Below, one piece after another: positions 1-6,455 of a DNA stretch of 53,353 nucleotides. The notes under the pieces were generated by a model that saw nothing but the letters and a program-made list of their open reading frames with translations, ran no database searches and was not told the origin of the DNA. The first letter of the stretch is position 1; every line of letters starts with the position of its first letter. The translations under genes and the position numbers were made by a program. The stretch covers positions 1 through 53,353 of the forward strand of contig CALJGI010000041.1 in assembly GCA_938074045.1 (NCBI GenBank), written 5' to 3'. Source of the DNA: an uncultured Halieaceae bacterium (GTDB lineage: Bacteria; Pseudomonadota; Gammaproteobacteria; Pseudomonadales; Halieaceae).

Positions 1-1242
1 CAAAGTGAGCGCATGGATTTGTATGGGCAGTACGCCCAGCAATTGGTGAATGATGGTAAGGCGTTTGTCTGCTATAGAACCCCGGTGGAACTCAATGAAC
101 TGCGCGAGACTCGCCGTGAAGCGGGCAACAGCACGGCGCTCAAACCTTCTGATTTGGCCCTGCCAGTGGATGAGGTTAGCAGGCGGCAGCAGGAAGGCAT
201 GCCCAGTGTGATTCGCATGGTAGTGCCAGAGGCGGAAGGCGCCTGTGCCATCGACGATATGCTCCGTGGCACCATCGAACTGGACTGGAGCATGGTCGAT
301 GCCCAGATACTGCTCAAATCTGACGGTATGCCCACTTATCATCTGGCCAATGTGGTGGACGACCATTTAATGGGAATAACCCACGTTCTCCGGGGTGAGG
401 AATGGATCAATTCTGCGCCCAAGCACAAATTACTCTATGAGTACTTCGGTTGGGACATGCCCGTGTTGTGCCATTTGCCACTGCTGCGTAATCCCGACAA
501 GAGCAAGCTCTCCAAGCGTAAAAATCCCACCAGCATTCTTTATTACCAGCGCATGGGGTATTTACCGGAAGCATTGGTCAATTACCTGGGGCGCATGGGC
601 TGGTCCATGCCGGATGAGCGGGAAAAATTCACCCTCGGCGATATGCTGATGAATTTTGATATCGAGCGGGTGTCACTGGGCGGGCCTATTTTTGACGTGG
701 AGAAGCTGAGCTGGCTCAACGGCCTCTGGATTCGTGAGAATCTGGACAATGACGAACTCGCTGACCGGCTGGGCGAATGGGCCTACAACCGGGAAAACCT
801 GCTGGCCGTGCTACCGCACGTGCGACAGCGTATGGAAACCCTCAGTGATTTTGCACCCATGGCGGCCTTTTTGGCGTCCGGCACCTTACCCCTTTCAGAA
901 TCCGATTTTGACGGGATAAAGGGTGAGCGGGCGGAGATTATTCAGTCCATGCAGTTTGTGCTCTGGCGCCTGGAATCACTCAGAACCTGGGAGAGGGATG
1001 ACATATTCGAGAATGTGAAGTCGATTGCCGACGCCCTGGACAGCAAGATGAAAGATTTTCTGGGGCCATTATTCATCGCTGTCTCTGGTTCCACGTCTTC
1101 TTTCTCGGTTTTCGACGCCATGGTCCTGCTGGGCCCGGATTTGACCAGAGCCCGGATTCGTCACGCTATCGAAATATTGGGCGGTGTCAGCAAGAAGGCC
1201 TTGAAAAAACTGGAAAAATCCTACGATAAGCTGCCTGGCTAA
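1..1242 (+). CDS. gltX: Glutamyl-tRNA synthetase, 5'-truncated by the window edge
   Basis: This cytoplasmic class I aminoacyl-tRNA synthetase charges tRNA-Glu. The frame is open from base 1, reading QSER before the first Met at position 13, so the N-terminal Rossmann part with the HIGH motif lies outside the window. About 413 residues remain; bacterial GltX is usually 470-500. The visible part has the conserved [13 protein letters not shown] stretch (residues 127-139 counted from the Met at 13) and the KMSKS-type loop KLSKRK (165-170), then the alpha-helical anticodon-binding domain up to a natural stop. A tRNA gene follows directly, as is common for gltX in gammaproteobacteria. The identification is firm; only the true start is unknown. 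Confidence 0.97.
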   Translation, partial: QSERMDLYGQYAQQLVNDGKAFVCYRTPVELNELRETRREAGNSTALKPSDLALPVDEVSRRQQEGMPSVIRMVVPEAEGACAIDDMLRGTIELDWSMVDAQILLKSDGMPTYHLANVVDDHLMGITHVLRGEEWINSAPKHKLLYEYFGWDMPVLCHLPLLRNPDKSKLSKRKNPTSILYYQRMGYLPEALVNYLGRMGWSMPDEREKFTLGDMLMNFDIERVSLGGPIFDVEKLSWLNGLWIRENLDNDELADRLGEWAYNRENLLAVLPHVRQRMETLSDFAPMAAFLASGTLPLSESDFDGIKGERAEIIQSMQFVLWRLESLRTWERDDIFENVKSIADALDSKMKDFLGPLFIAVSGSTSSFSVFDAMVLLGPDLTRARIRHAIEILGGVSKKALKKLEKSYDKLPG

Positions 1243-1271
1243 TTGACAGGCGAACAGGCCGTGGCTAGAAT
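1243..1271 (+). promoter_or_regulatory. Sigma70-type promoter of the tRNA-Ala gene
   Basis: A perfect -35 box TTGACA (1243-1248) lies 17 bases before TAGAAT (1266-1271), which differs from the -10 consensus at one position. A GC-rich discriminator (GCGCACC) follows, then the mature tRNA 5' end at 1286. The -35 box begins right after the gltX stop codon. Consensus boxes with a GC-rich discriminator are typical of stable-RNA promoters under stringent control; that regulation is an inference. Confidence 0.75.
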
Positions 1272-1285
1272 GCGCACCTCTTTTT

Positions 1286-1361
1286 GGGGCCTTAGCTCAG
1301 CTGGGAGAGCGCAACACTGGCAGTGTTGAGGTCAGCGGTTCGATCCCGCTAGGCTCCACCA
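1286..1361 (+). tRNA. tRNA-Ala (anticodon GGC)
   Basis: This is a 76-base cloverleaf with an encoded CCA end. The acceptor strands GGGGCCT and AGGCTCC pair with a G-U at position 3:70, the classic alanine identity element. The D-arm is AGCTCAGCTGGGAGAGC. The anticodon stem CAACA/TGTTG encloses the loop CTGGCAG, giving anticodon GGC. The T-arm contains GGTTCGATCC. The 3' half is repeated in decayed form at 3823-3882, which marks this tRNA as a likely integration target. Confidence 0.97.
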
Positions 1362-1387
1362 ATATTTTCCTAATAAAAACAAACACC

Positions 1388-1412
1388 TAGGCAGTATACC
1401 TGCCTAAGTTTC
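1388..1412 (+). terminator. Weak hairpin downstream of tRNA-Ala
   Basis: TAGGCAG (1388-1394) and CTGCCTA (1400-1406) form a perfect 7-bp stem with a 5-base loop. It is followed by AGTTTCT rather than a real T-tract. It could end the tRNA transcript but is much weaker than the hairpin at 3888-3919. Confidence 0.35.
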
Positions 1413-1571
1413 TAGCTATCAATAAATCCCTGTGCAACCCATGTGCAACCTCCCAGATGGGTGGTTGTGGGTCTTCGAAGCCTTATATCCGTCTGATGTT
1501 CAAATAAATTGAGAGTTTCGCTCGGGCGAGTGTCTGCTATGCGCCTGAAATTAGCCGGACAGCTTAGGGGA

Positions 1572-1585
1572 GGGTGACCGGCAGA
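1572..1585 (+). repeat. Short motif TGACCGGCAGATTA of the island repeat family
   Basis: The motif TGACCGGCA(G/A)ATT near this position resembles the second half of the longer repeats at 2760-2815 and 3626-3681. The first half (TTGGCACATT) is absent here, so this may be an eroded copy or chance. Confidence 0.3.
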
Positions 1586-1669
1586 TTACGACTCATAGCG
1601 GACATTCAGAGATTGACTTCTAGCGCAGATAGACCATTCTTTAAATAGCTAATAACAAGAAATAATCCG

Positions 1670-1966
1670 ATGGGTATACTCGCCGAACTCAAGCGCCGGA
1701 ATGTATTCAAGGTAGGGGTTGCCTACATTGTACTTGGGTGGGTTGTTATCCAGGTCACTTCTATCGTCGCCCCTGCGCTTCGACTCCCGGACTGGACTCT
1801 ATCCTTCGTTACTTGGCTTGGAGTCATTGGCTTCCCCTTCGTGCTTTTGGCAGCATGGGCCTACGAATTAACCCCCGAAGGTGTTGATTTGCACCGAATA
1901 TTGATCCAGTTACGCCGAATAATTGCACAGAGAACTGACCCACCTGAAAGGCCAGGGAAGCCATAG
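1670..1966 (+). CDS. Small membrane protein with an 'ELKRRNVF' N-terminal domain
   Basis: This is a 98-residue protein. The N-terminus GILAELKRRNVFKVGVAY and the following two hydrophobic segments (about residues 15-36 and 43-65, ending AAWAYELTPEGV) match a membrane module that usually forms the N-terminus of larger gammaproteobacterial signalling or TPR proteins. Here it stands alone, with a short basic tail instead of an effector domain. A related N-terminus (FFSELRRRKVIKTCFLY) begins the FHA protein at 18069-18794. It lies in the island downstream of tRNA-Ala. It may be a truncated gene or a genuine short form. No function is assigned. Confidence 0.65.
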   Translation: MGILAELKRRNVFKVGVAYIVLGWVVIQVTSIVAPALRLPDWTLSFVTWLGVIGFPFVLLAAWAYELTPEGVDLHRILIQLRRIIAQRTDPPERPGKP

Positions 1967-2078
1967 AGATCAACGTCTTGAAACAATCACAGTGGGTTAA
2001 TTTTCAGCGCAAATCCTGGGTCAATCTGGCGTGCAAATCAACACCCTGGTGTCCTTATTGCTAACATGGAGTACTAAC

Positions 2079-2717
2079 GTGGTAGAAGAGCCAACCGAAA
2101 CAAGACAAGAACTGCCGCAAGATGCGCGCTCCGCACCACCGCTGTCTCGCGCCGAGCGGATTTTTGTACGCTTGACCTTTGGGCAAACGGTCTTATCTAT
2201 CGCGGGGGTATTGATCGCGATTGCTGCTCTTTACGCCGCATTGATTGAATCCGCGGCGGTGCGACAGCAGACGGCCGCAACTGTGTGGCCCTTCGTACAG
2301 CTGTCAATAGCAGATTATGATACAGGTGATACCGCGGGATTTACGATGTCATTCACGAATGCTGGCGTAGGACCGGCAAAAATACGAGCTGTGCGTTTGA
2401 TAATCTCTGGTGAGCCAATTCGCAGCTGGGCCCATGCTGTCACTCAGGTGGGTGGAAAGATCACTGATCCGCTCGGTCGGGCTTTCGTTAGCAATCGCGT
2501 CCTCAGCCCTAGTGAAAAGGTGGAGATGCTTAGCACCAGCGATCCCAGTCTCGCACGCCAGTTTCAGGCTGCTATTACCGACCCAGAAAACTCAGTAACG
2601 TACTGCTATTGCTCGATCTTCGACGAGTGTTGGTTGGCTGACAGCCGACGAGACCTTCAAAGCCCAGAGCCCGTAGAAGTCTGTCCGGACTTCGGTGACG
2701 CCGCGTTCCAGAATTGA
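2079..2717 (+). CDS. Hypothetical single-pass membrane protein
   Basis: I do not recognise this protein of about 212 residues. After an N-terminal hydrophilic stretch of about 35 residues there is one strong transmembrane segment (TVLSIAGVLIAIAALYAALI). A beta-rich domain follows with the pattern WPFVQLSIADY...GFTMSFTNAGVGPAKI, seen in many hypothetical membrane proteins with an external domain. Several cysteines cluster near the C-terminus (TYCYCSIFDECW). The frame is open upstream from a GTG at 2031, but GTG at 2079 has GGAG seven bases before it and is preferred. It sits in the putative tRNA-Ala island and is followed by an intergenic repeat. Confidence 0.6.
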   Translation: MVEEPTETRQELPQDARSAPPLSRAERIFVRLTFGQTVLSIAGVLIAIAALYAALIESAAVRQQTAATVWPFVQLSIADYDTGDTAGFTMSFTNAGVGPAKIRAVRLIISGEPIRSWAHAVTQVGGKITDPLGRAFVSNRVLSPSEKVEMLSTSDPSLARQFQAAITDPENSVTYCYCSIFDECWLADSRRDLQSPEPVEVCPDFGDAAFQN

Positions 2718-2759
2718 GCTTGCGAGCCGACCACTCGATTAAATCGTATATGTCCATTT

Positions 2760-2815
2760 TTGGCACATTCTTGCCTGATTCTAATGTTGTAATTTGGGTA
2801 AATGACCGGCAAATT
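2760..2815 (+). repeat. Imperfect intergenic repeat, copy 1
   Basis: TTGGCACATTCTTGCCTGATT (first 20 bases from 2760) and ATGACCGGCAAATT (2802-2815) recur in the same order at 3626-3681. The left block matches at 19 of 21 positions. Each copy lies just downstream of an island gene. No inverted core of the integron attC type was seen. Confidence 0.5.
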
Positions 2816-2961
2816 ACTGATGGGGATCAGCCAATCGCGCCGTAAAACACCGTAAGATAGGTGAAGCCGCGATGAACCAGTGGCGCCGCTACCCGGCGAC
2901 TGCGCAAAATCGACTCTGACGTTGATGAAGGTAGAATTTAGGTCACGATATAGGGTGCATA

Positions 2962-3615
2962 ATGACTCAATCGCCTGAGCTTAGACATATACTGCTTTAC
3001 TGTGCCATGTACACGCTGCTACATGGTTGCTCAGATGGTAGTGATGAAATTCCGGAGTTTGTACCGTTTCAACAACCGACGCCCAACGCTGCATTTATTC
3101 CGGGATGTGAGCCGATTATTCCCGAAGAAGCCAGGCCAATCGTGTTGGCAGAATCCTTTCGTGGGAGTTTTGGGAGCTTGGATTCTGAAGGTTCTTGTCA
3201 GCACGAGTGGCCCGAGCCATATCTTGCTACGTGCACTGAACCGTTGGCTCAAGGCGCCCCTGACTTAAGAGGATTATGGGCAGACCCGGAAACAGGATAT
3301 ACCGAGCGCGTCGAGCAGTGTGGAAATCTAGTCATCATTGTAGGACCGAGATTTACACATGGTGGCTATACTACTGGCGATCCAGCAGACGGTGTTAATG
3401 ACTACGTCGCGACTGGGACATGTGATCGTCCAATATCGATTGCTCTAAGCTATGAGGGTAATTCACTTCTGTTCCAGTTGGATGGCAATACTGTAGTAAC
3501 GCGCAGTTTGGAAGTCACTCCACAGGGCGAAGATGAACTTGTATGGCGTTTTGGACCGGGACTTTCAGAGCGCGCCCGAATGCGTCGCTATTGTAATCTC
3601 TCAGTGGTTCCGTAA
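2962..3615 (+). CDS. Hypothetical lipoprotein
   Basis: This 217-residue protein of unknown function has a short hydrophobic N-terminus ending in a lipobox-like LLHGC (Cys23). That suggests signal peptidase II processing and an envelope location. The mature part is Cys-rich and polar, with a recognisable GLWADPETGYTERVEQCGN segment followed by VIIVGPRFTHGGYT, looking like a small beta-sandwich. It is an island gene, separated from its neighbours by about 240 and 400 bases and followed 11 bases later by the second intergenic repeat. No partner gene gives a clue to function. Confidence 0.6.
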   Translation: MTQSPELRHILLYCAMYTLLHGCSDGSDEIPEFVPFQQPTPNAAFIPGCEPIIPEEARPIVLAESFRGSFGSLDSEGSCQHEWPEPYLATCTEPLAQGAPDLRGLWADPETGYTERVEQCGNLVIIVGPRFTHGGYTTGDPADGVNDYVATGTCDRPISIALSYEGNSLLFQLDGNTVVTRSLEVTPQGEDELVWRFGPGLSERARMRRYCNLSVVP

Positions 3616-3625
3616 CAGTCCGCTA

Positions 3626-3681
3626 TTGGCACATTTTTGCCTCATTGGTAGGCCTACCTGATGTCATTGACCGGCAAAATT
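3626..3681 (+). repeat. Imperfect intergenic repeat, copy 2
   Basis: TTGGCACATTTTTGCCTCATT (left block, from 3626) and TTGACCGGCAAAATT (right block, ending 3681) match the copy at 2760-2815 in order and nearly in spacing. The unit begins 11 bases after the stop of the lipoprotein gene. Confidence 0.5.
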
Positions 3682-3822
3682 CTGGCCGAGGTCAGTCAGT
3701 GGCACTGCAAGAGGGCGACTGGAGAAAACAGCTCAATGCGGTCGGTTACAACCCAACTATTCATGGTGCTACACTGCGAGTACTAGCCAGCTAGATGAAG
3801 ATGTACGACAAATTGTCGTAGA

Positions 3823-3882
3823 ACTGCGAGTGTTGAGATCAGCGCAGGAAGGCCTGCCCGTTGATCCGGCTTAGCTCCACCA
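3823..3882 (+). repeat. Degenerate copy of the tRNA-Ala 3' half
   Basis: ACTGCGAGTGTTGAGATCAG resembles tRNA positions from 1316 (ACTGGCAGTGTTGAGGTCAG). After an insertion of about 14 bases that destroys the T-arm, TTGATCCGGCTTAGCTCCAC and CAAT follow, matching the tRNA 3' end including CCA and two bases beyond. It cannot fold as a tRNA. It probably marks the outer junction of an element inserted at tRNA-Ala. Bases 3683-3822 and 3920-4020 hold no gene I can support. Confidence 0.7.
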
Positions 3883-3887
3883 ATCAA

Positions 3888-3919
3888 AATCCTCGGCTCG
3901 CAAGGTCGGGGATTTTTTT
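3888..3919 (+). terminator. Rho-independent terminator
   Basis: AATCCTCG (3888-3895) pairs with CGGGGATT (3907-3914), with one G-T pair and an 11-base loop, and runs into seven T residues (3913-3919). It lies six bases after the decayed tRNA 3' end and was probably the original terminator of the tRNA-Ala transcript. Confidence 0.85.
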
Positions 3920-4020
3920 GGCGCCTGAATCGTCGACGTGTACATCCCTTGCAAATGATAACTACGCCCCCATATACGTAATGACAGCCTGTTTTGGTTG
4001 TTCCTACCTAAGGCGTTTTT

Positions 4021-5097
4021 ATGCCGTCCCAAAATGATGAATCTGGTACTCCATGGGGGTCTTCACCCCAGTCACCGCCTGATCTCGGGCAAATATTGGC
4101 ACAAGCCGCAGAGCGGTTAAGAGGTTCTATTCCGGGCGGAGGCTCCGGCGGTGGCTCAGGTGGCAAATTGGGAGGCCTCTTTACAATTGCCTTCTTTTTG
4201 CTCATCGCTCTTAGCCTCTGGTCGGCGTACTACACGGTACCCAGTGATTCGGTGGCGGTGGTACAGCGGTTTGGCATGTACCTCAAAGAGGTGCCTCCAG
4301 GGCTGCATTTCAAGCTGCCATTGGGTGTCGATAGCGCCACCATTGTCCCTGTCAAACGCCAGTTAAAACAGGAGTTTGGCTTTGCGACAAAGGGAGCCCG
4401 TGATCCGTCCCAGAGTACGCGCGATGGGGGGCTGGAAACCCAGATGGTCACGGGGGATCTCAATGCCGCGCTGGTGGAATGGGTTGTTCAGTATCGCATC
4501 TCAGACCCGGTCAAGTTTCTGTTTGAGGTTCGAGAGCCGGGTGAAACCTTGCGTTACGTATCTGAGTCGGTGATGCGTGAAGTCGTAGGGGACAGAACAG
4601 TGGATGAGGTCATCACCATTGGTCGACAGGAAATCGAAATTGAAGCACTGGTCAAAATGCAGGAATTGTCCACCAAGTATGTGATGGGGATCAGCATAGA
4701 TCAGGTGCAGCTAAAAAATATTAATCCACCACGGCCGGTGCAAGAATCCTTTAACGAGGTCAATCAGGCACAGCAATCGAAAGAAAAGCTTATCAACGAG
4801 GCGCGCCGGGAGTACAACAAAGTTATTCCACTGGCGGAAGGTGAAAAAGACCAGCGTATCCGGGAAGCCGATGGCTATAGGCTAAAAAGAATCAATGAGG
4901 CTGAAGGGGATGTGGCACGCTTCAACGCGCTTTTTAGTGAATATCGCAAGGCACCCGAAGTAACCCGCCGGCGTATTTATATTGAAACAATGCAGGATGT
5001 ACTGCCGCAAATAGACTCCAAAGTTTTGGTGGATGATGCTATGCCCGGTATGTTGCCACTGCTCAATCTAAATGGACAAGTGGGAGCCGGAAAATGA
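4021..5097 (+). CDS. hflK: HflK, subunit of the HflK-HflC membrane complex
   Basis: HflK is a 358-residue SPFH/prohibitin-family inner-membrane protein. With HflC it encloses and modulates the FtsH protease. Visible parts: a Pro/Gly-rich cytoplasmic N-terminus with GGGSGGGSGG (39-48), one transmembrane segment (about 52-72), the SPFH domain beginning YYTVPSDSVAVVQRFG, and a long charged helix (VNQAQQSKEKLINEARREYN) ending in the conserved RRRIYIETMQDVLPQ. The stop overlaps the start of hflC by four bases (ATGA), showing translational coupling. Unlike in Escherichia coli, hfq and hflX are not upstream. The start at 4021 gives a normal length. Confidence 0.96.
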   Translation: MPSQNDESGTPWGSSPQSPPDLGQILAQAAERLRGSIPGGGSGGGSGGKLGGLFTIAFFLLIALSLWSAYYTVPSDSVAVVQRFGMYLKEVPPGLHFKLPLGVDSATIVPVKRQLKQEFGFATKGARDPSQSTRDGGLETQMVTGDLNAALVEWVVQYRISDPVKFLFEVREPGETLRYVSESVMREVVGDRTVDEVITIGRQEIEIEALVKMQELSTKYVMGISIDQVQLKNINPPRPVQESFNEVNQAQQSKEKLINEARREYNKVIPLAEGEKDQRIREADGYRLKRINEAEGDVARFNALFSEYRKAPEVTRRRIYIETMQDVLPQIDSKVLVDDAMPGMLPLLNLNGQVGAGK

Positions 5098-6080
5098 ACA
5101 GCATTAAATCTCTCAGCGTTTTTTTAGTTTTATTCGCAGGTACATTTGTTCTCGGTAATTCAATCTATACCGTACATGAGGTCGAGCAAGTCATCATTAC
5201 TCAGTTCGGTAAACCGGTAGGGGAGCCCGTAACCACGGCAGGGCTCAAATTCAAGGTTCCCTTTGTACAAGAGGTGAACCCGATTGATAAACGCGTGTTG
5301 GAGTGGGATGGCGCTCCCTCGGATATGCCTACCAAGGATAAGCTTTACATTTCTGTGGACTTGTTTGCGCGCTGGAGAATTGTTGATCCCCTTCAATATT
5401 TTTTGCGCTTGCGTGATGAACGCAGTGCGCAATCACGGTTGGACGACATTCTCGGCAGTGAAACCCGTAATGCTGTAGCCAAGCACGAATTGATAGAGAT
5501 CATTCGGACTACCAGGGACAGGGTGCCACTGCTAGACACTGCTCTTGGCGACTCGGTGTTACCGAATACAGAGCAGGGTCTCAACATGGGCGCATTGGTG
5601 CCTATAGAAAAGGGGCGCAAGTTGGTGGAGCAAGAAATATTTGCAGCGGCGGCAGAAAAGGTCGGTGTGTTTGGTATCGAGCTGCTGGATATTCGCTTTA
5701 AGCGCATTAATTACAACGAGAGCGTACGACCCAAAATCTATGACCGAATGATTAGCGAGCGCCGACAGATTGCTGAACGATTTCTTTCTGAAGGTAACGG
5801 TGAGGCAGCGAGAATCCGCGGGAACAGAGTGCGCGACCTCAACAAAATTCAATCCGAAGCCTATCGGCAGGTTGAAGAGATACGCGGTTTAGCGGATGCC
5901 AAGGCAACTGAAATCTATGCTAGTGCATACAATCAGGACGCTGAAGCCGTAGAGTTTTATGAATTCACCCGCACCATGGCGGCTTATCCGGCGATTATCG
6001 GAAACAGCACTACTATCGTGTTATCCACTGATAGCGATCTTTTCAAGTTCCTTAAGGGCATGAGCCCTGATGAGGAATAA
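5094..6080 (+). CDS. hflC: HflC, subunit of the HflK-HflC membrane complex
   Basis: This 328-residue partner of HflK has an N-terminal membrane anchor (about residues 5-25). An SPFH domain starts IYTVHEVEQVIITQFGKPVG and carries the typical WDGAPSDMPTKDKLYISVD. A coiled-coil segment follows (GNGEAARIRGNRVRDLNKIQ), and the tail TTIVLSTDSDLFKFLK is characteristic of HflC. A basic insert between LDTALGDSVLP and GALVPIEKGRK precedes the 'GIELLDIRFKRINYNESVR' region. The gene overlaps hflK by four bases and is followed after 23 bases by a tiny lysine-rich ORF and a terminator, giving a three-gene transcript. Confidence 0.96.
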   Translation: MNSIKSLSVFLVLFAGTFVLGNSIYTVHEVEQVIITQFGKPVGEPVTTAGLKFKVPFVQEVNPIDKRVLEWDGAPSDMPTKDKLYISVDLFARWRIVDPLQYFLRLRDERSAQSRLDDILGSETRNAVAKHELIEIIRTTRDRVPLLDTALGDSVLPNTEQGLNMGALVPIEKGRKLVEQEIFAAAAEKVGVFGIELLDIRFKRINYNESVRPKIYDRMISERRQIAERFLSEGNGEAARIRGNRVRDLNKIQSEAYRQVEEIRGLADAKATEIYASAYNQDAEAVEFYEFTRTMAAYPAIIGNSTTIVLSTDSDLFKFLKGMSPDEE

Positions 6081-6103
6081 CACAACCCCAATTGGAGAAA
6101 TCT

Positions 6104-6226
6104 ATGGGAAAGAAAGAAAAGGGCACAAAGGAAACGAAGAAAAAGCCACTCATGACACAGAAAGAAAAGAAAGCAGCGAAGAAAGCCAAAGCTAAAGGCA
6201 GCAGCGATATATTCGACTCCATCTGA
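6104..6226 (+). CDS. Lysine-rich 40-residue small protein
   Basis: The ORF starts at an ATG with GGAG six bases upstream and ends just before a strong terminator. The product begins MGKKEKGTKETKKK, contains KEKKAAKKAKAK and ends SSDIFDSI, so it is a highly basic tail followed by a short acidic-hydrophobic end. About 40% of residues are lysine. It has no signal peptide or membrane segment and I do not recognise a family. The ribosome-binding site, tight spacing after hflC and terminator right after the stop all argue that it is expressed with hflKC. Being short and of low complexity, it is easily missed by gene callers. Confidence 0.65.
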   Translation: MGKKEKGTKETKKKPLMTQKEKKAAKKAKAKGSSDIFDSI

Positions 6227-6235
6227 CTGTGTGAG

Positions 6236-6263
6236 TCAGTGCCAGCGATGGCACTGATTTTTT
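6236..6263 (+). terminator. Rho-independent terminator of hflK-hflC
   Basis: TCAGTGCC (6236-6243) and GGCACTGA (6250-6257) form a perfect 8-bp stem with a 6-base loop, followed by six T residues. It ends the hflK-hflC-small protein transcript. Confidence 0.92.
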
Positions 6264-6455
6264 GCCAATGGAGGCACATTTTTTCTCGCACAAACCCAGT
6301 CTGACCTCCAGTTCTTGGAGTCTTAAGCCCCCCAATTTGAATGTTTTTGTTCTACACCCGCAATCCAGGGAAGATCATAATGCTCAGATAATCCATAAAG
6401 CTCATCAAACGGGTGCGGTTTATACCCGGTGAATAACACGCTGGAGACAATATTA

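Larger units (their letters stand above)
1362..3882. mobile_element. Putative small island or element remnant integrated at tRNA-Ala
   Basis: The stretch between the intact tRNA-Ala and a degenerate copy of its 3' half (3823-3882) carries three genes without clear housekeeping roles and imperfect intergenic repeats. The downstream tRNA fragment is followed by a strong rho-independent terminator, while the intact tRNA is not. This fits an element that replaced the tRNA 3' end and displaced the original one. No integrase is present, so it would be an old, eroded insertion. Bases 1362-1669 hold no gene I can support, only a weak hairpin (1388-1406), a short GTGCAACC repeat near 1432-1450 and one repeat-like motif near 1573. 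Alternative: a decayed tandem tRNA with unrelated genes in between. Confidence 0.5.

Noticed and set aside
2760..3681. Integron attC sites after the island genes
   Set aside because: The repeats lack the RYYYAAC/GTTRRRY inverted cores and no integron integrase is present.
6300..6330. Small hairpin CTCCA-GTTCT-TGGAG upstream of the TonB-dependent receptor, considered as a riboswitch
   Set aside because: It is only five pairs, with no match to any riboswitch core that I can recognise.
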